From contig JBFHGJ010000003.1 in assembly GCA_041583135.1 (NCBI GenBank), positions 62,001 to 126,000 on the forward strand: 64,000 nt of DNA. Direction: 5' to 3'. Position numbers and translations under genes: made by a program. The stretch's first letter is position 1. Each line of letters begins with the position of its first letter. Shown one piece after another: positions 62,303-64,000 of this stretch. Source of the DNA: JABSOG01 sp041583135 (GTDB lineage: Bacteria; Pseudomonadota; Gammaproteobacteria; Enterobacterales; Alteromonadaceae). The notes beneath the pieces are model-generated. The model worked only from the letters and a program-made list of their open reading frames with translations, did not search any database and was not told where the DNA came from.

Positions 62303-63409
62303 TTAGTTCTGATGTGGATTGTTTTCAGCAAAGTATTCGTGGCTATCGGCGTTACGAATAGCATCGTTAGGATTGCTGATGGCCAAAGATTTGGCACCTG
62401 ATTGACCGTAAACGATATCATCGGTACCGGCAACGGCGTTGAAGTGGCTCATTTCATGAATGATAGTACCACCGCGTGAGTCAGTACCAGTAACTGGCGC
62501 GTTCCAGAAAGCGCGGCAGAAGTAGACTTTGTACGGTTGGTTTGGATAAACGTAAGCATAGTAGCTTTGGTTACAACCACAGTCGAAAGTCAACGGCTTG
62601 TTGTCCAACGCATCTTTGATGGCGTCAAAGTTGCCGCTAACCGTGGCATGACGGCCTGCATCGTATGAACCAAACCAAGTGCTAAAGCGTGCGCCACTTG
62701 GGCCAGCCAAAGATGAAATCGAATCGTTCGCCATGCCTTTAGCTGCATCTAAAGCAACCAACAGGTCAGACTGCTGACCAGATGAACAGCGACCGCTGAA
62801 GCTGACAGAACCACCAGTGCCGCCACCGCCGCAATCTTCTTTGCGTGGGTTACAGCCTTTGGCATTGCTGATATCAACATATTTGTGCATACCTTCGGCA
62901 ACAAAAACAGAAGTCTTGTTTGAAGTTACGCCTTCCATGCCCATTTTAGCCGCTTTGGCGTCGGTCATAGGCTGGTGGCTGAACATGTTCAAATGAGCAA
63001 CGTTGTATTGGATTGAGTAGTTGCCCGGTACGGTCATGTCGTAATCGGCAGACAATTCAACGTTAAAGGTTTTGCTGGCACCAGGGCGCAAGGTCATGTA
63101 GTCACGCATGGTAGGTGCAGGGCGCTTAACGTGCATACCTTCGTAGGCAACCGGCTGGCCATCACGAGTGATGGTGAACAGGTTTTCTTCCAGATCGCCA
63201 TTTTGATTGGCTTTCATCATGTAGTTTAAGATCTTGACCGGGCTTTGTTCAGTATTGGTGAAGGTCAGCTTGGCGACAACATCTTTACTACCGTTAAGGG
63301 TATCGGCGTTTTCGATTTCAATGTTGGCAGTCACTTTCGCTAAGGCTTGGCCGGTAAACAGCGCCGCAGCAACCGTTGAAAAGGTTAGTAGCTTTGATTT
63401 AAAAGACAT
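62303..63409 (-). CDS. Secreted M35-family (deuterolysin/peptidyl-Lys type) metallopeptidase
   Basis: About 368 residues with a signal peptide (ends GQALA). A beta-rich N-terminal region is followed by a C-terminal domain with HEMSHF (zinc motif HExxH) and AGTDDIVYG (aspzincin third ligand Asp), placing it in M35. Relatives such as AsaP1 are secreted toxins or nutritional proteases in Aeromonas. A second copy lies just beyond 63.6 kb. Confidence 0.85.
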   Translation of the reverse strand: MSFKSKLLTFSTVAAALFTGQALAKVTANIEIENADTLNGSKDVVAKLTFTNTEQSPVKILNYMMKANQNGDLEENLFTITRDGQPVAYEGMHVKRPAPTMRDYMTLRPGASKTFNVELSADYDMTVPGNYSIQYNVAHLNMFSHQPMTDAKAAKMGMEGVTSNKTSVFVAEGMHKYVDISNAKGCNPRKEDCGGGGTGGSVSFSGRCSSGQQSDLLVALDAAKGMANDSISSLAGPSGARFSTWFGSYDAGRHATVSGNFDAIKDALDNKPLTFDCGCNQSYYAYVYPNQPYKVYFCRAFWNAPVTGTDSRGGTIIHEMSHFNAVAGTDDIVYGQSGAKSLAISNPNDAIRNADSHEYFAENNPHQN

Positions 63410-63636
63410 TTTTAGATTATCTCCAAATGTTCATGATTATTATGATTGTGGAGTTTCCTCCAACTTGTAGACAACCTCTTTGGGTTGTTAAGTAAAAATG
63501 TAGCACTTTATTTACAAATGTAAACAAATGTTTATAAAAACTTTGTAGTCTTTTGTATCAGTGGTAGTACATCAAGGGCTCATGACGAGCGCTTGATGTA
63601 CGGTCTGACTTTGTTGCCAAGGGCATTCAAAGTCCG

Positions 63637-64000
63637 TTAGTCCAGTCGCGGTGAGTTTTCTGCAAAATACTCGTGCGAGTCTGCATTTTTCACGGCTTTG
63701 TCCGGGCTTGAAATGGCCAAAGACTTCGCACCTGATTGGCCATAAACGATATCGTCGGTACCGGCAACAACGTTGAAGTGGCTCAACTCGTGAATGATGG
63801 TGCCTGAGCGTGAATCGGTGCCGGTCTCTCTGGCGCGCCAGAAGGCGTTACAGAAGTAGACTTTGTACGGTTGACTTGGATAGACGTAGGCAAAATAGCT
63901 TTGGTTACAGCTACAGTCAAAGGTCATCGGCTTGGTATCGATGGCGTTTTTGATGGCGTCGAAGTTTGCGCTGACGGCATTGAAGCGTTTTGAGCTATAG
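63637..64000 (-). CDS. Second M35-family metallopeptidase, partial (cut by window edge)
   Basis: The reading frame runs open to the window end, so only the C-terminal 121 residues are visible. It has HELSHF and AGTDDIVYG, and the remainder is highly similar to the neighbouring M35 protein. A direct tandem duplication. The start and signal peptide are outside the window. Confidence 0.85.
   Translation of the reverse strand, partial: YSSKRFNAVSANFDAIKNAIDTKPMTFDCSCNQSYFAYVYPSQPYKVYFCNAFWRARETGTDSRSGTIIHELSHFNVVAGTDDIVYGQSGAKSLAISSPDKAVKNADSHEYFAENSPRLD

Noticed and set aside
1..64000. CRISPR array, tRNA or rRNA genes
   Set aside because: No regularly spaced direct repeats and no tRNA cloverleaf or rRNA-like stretch were recognised on either strand. 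A covariance scan would be needed to exclude an odd RNA gene.

Overview
The window is a chromosomal segment of a marine-type gammaproteobacterium. The housekeeping blocks point to the Alteromonadales and relatives: gmk-rpoZ-spoT-ridA, yihI beside a DUF2489 gene, lptM-dapF-DUF484-xerC-yigB with cyaY divergent, and a RoxA-type ribosomal oxygenase. The genus cannot be named from sequence alone. No tRNA, rRNA, CRISPR array or prophage was seen.

Layout. 0.2-4.9 kb: a three-gene operon (AGPS-like FAD oxidase, GlpD-like dehydrogenase, FGGY kinase). 5-7.8 kb: a secreted ExeM-like nuclease and a separate lamin-tail-domain protein. 7.8-10 kb: MFS transporter, GIY-YIG protein, FAH-family hydrolase. 10.5-12.5 kb: RstA/RstB-like two-component pair. 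12.5-16.2 kb: ridA, spoT, rpoZ, gmk. 16.3-17.3 kb: a chromosomal ParA plus ribbon-helix-helix pair. 17.5-20.5 kb: a membrane/ion-channel operon ending at yihI. 20.6-21.1 kb: a probable CsrB-type regulatory RNA with an upstream UvrY/GacA box. 21.3-30 kb: methyltransferase, GNAT-cNMP fusion, cytochrome c4, transporters, YceI, MBL hydrolase, chemoreceptor. 30.1-31.5 kb: an IS110-family (IS1111-like) element.

31.5-49.1 kb is the outstanding region. Seven tightly packed plus-strand genes encode a CHASE2-like sensor with a degenerate kinase core, a lone receiver protein, a PgsC/CapC-like membrane protein with a large periplasmic tail, a membrane-anchored periplasmic protein, a secreted amidohydrolase-like protein, a 1404-residue protein with a solenoid and a probable outer-membrane barrel, and a HEAT-PgsB/CapB-like amide ligase. 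Together they look like an uncharacterised Gram-negative machine that makes and exports a poly-gamma-glutamate-like polyamide. The tail of the PgsC-like protein carries two degenerate copies of the neighbouring hydrolase domain.

49.1-64 kb returns to core genes (yigB, xerC, DUF484, dapF, lptM, cyaY, esterase, roxA), an EAL phosphodiesterase, an HtrA-like protease with an FHA membrane protein, a MocR regulator divergent from a GNAT/PaiB-like pair, and two tandem M35 metallopeptidases, the second cut by the window edge.

The octamer GACAGTCA/TGACTGTC recurs 27 times by hand count, about two being expected, in genes and intergenic gaps and mostly in one orientation.
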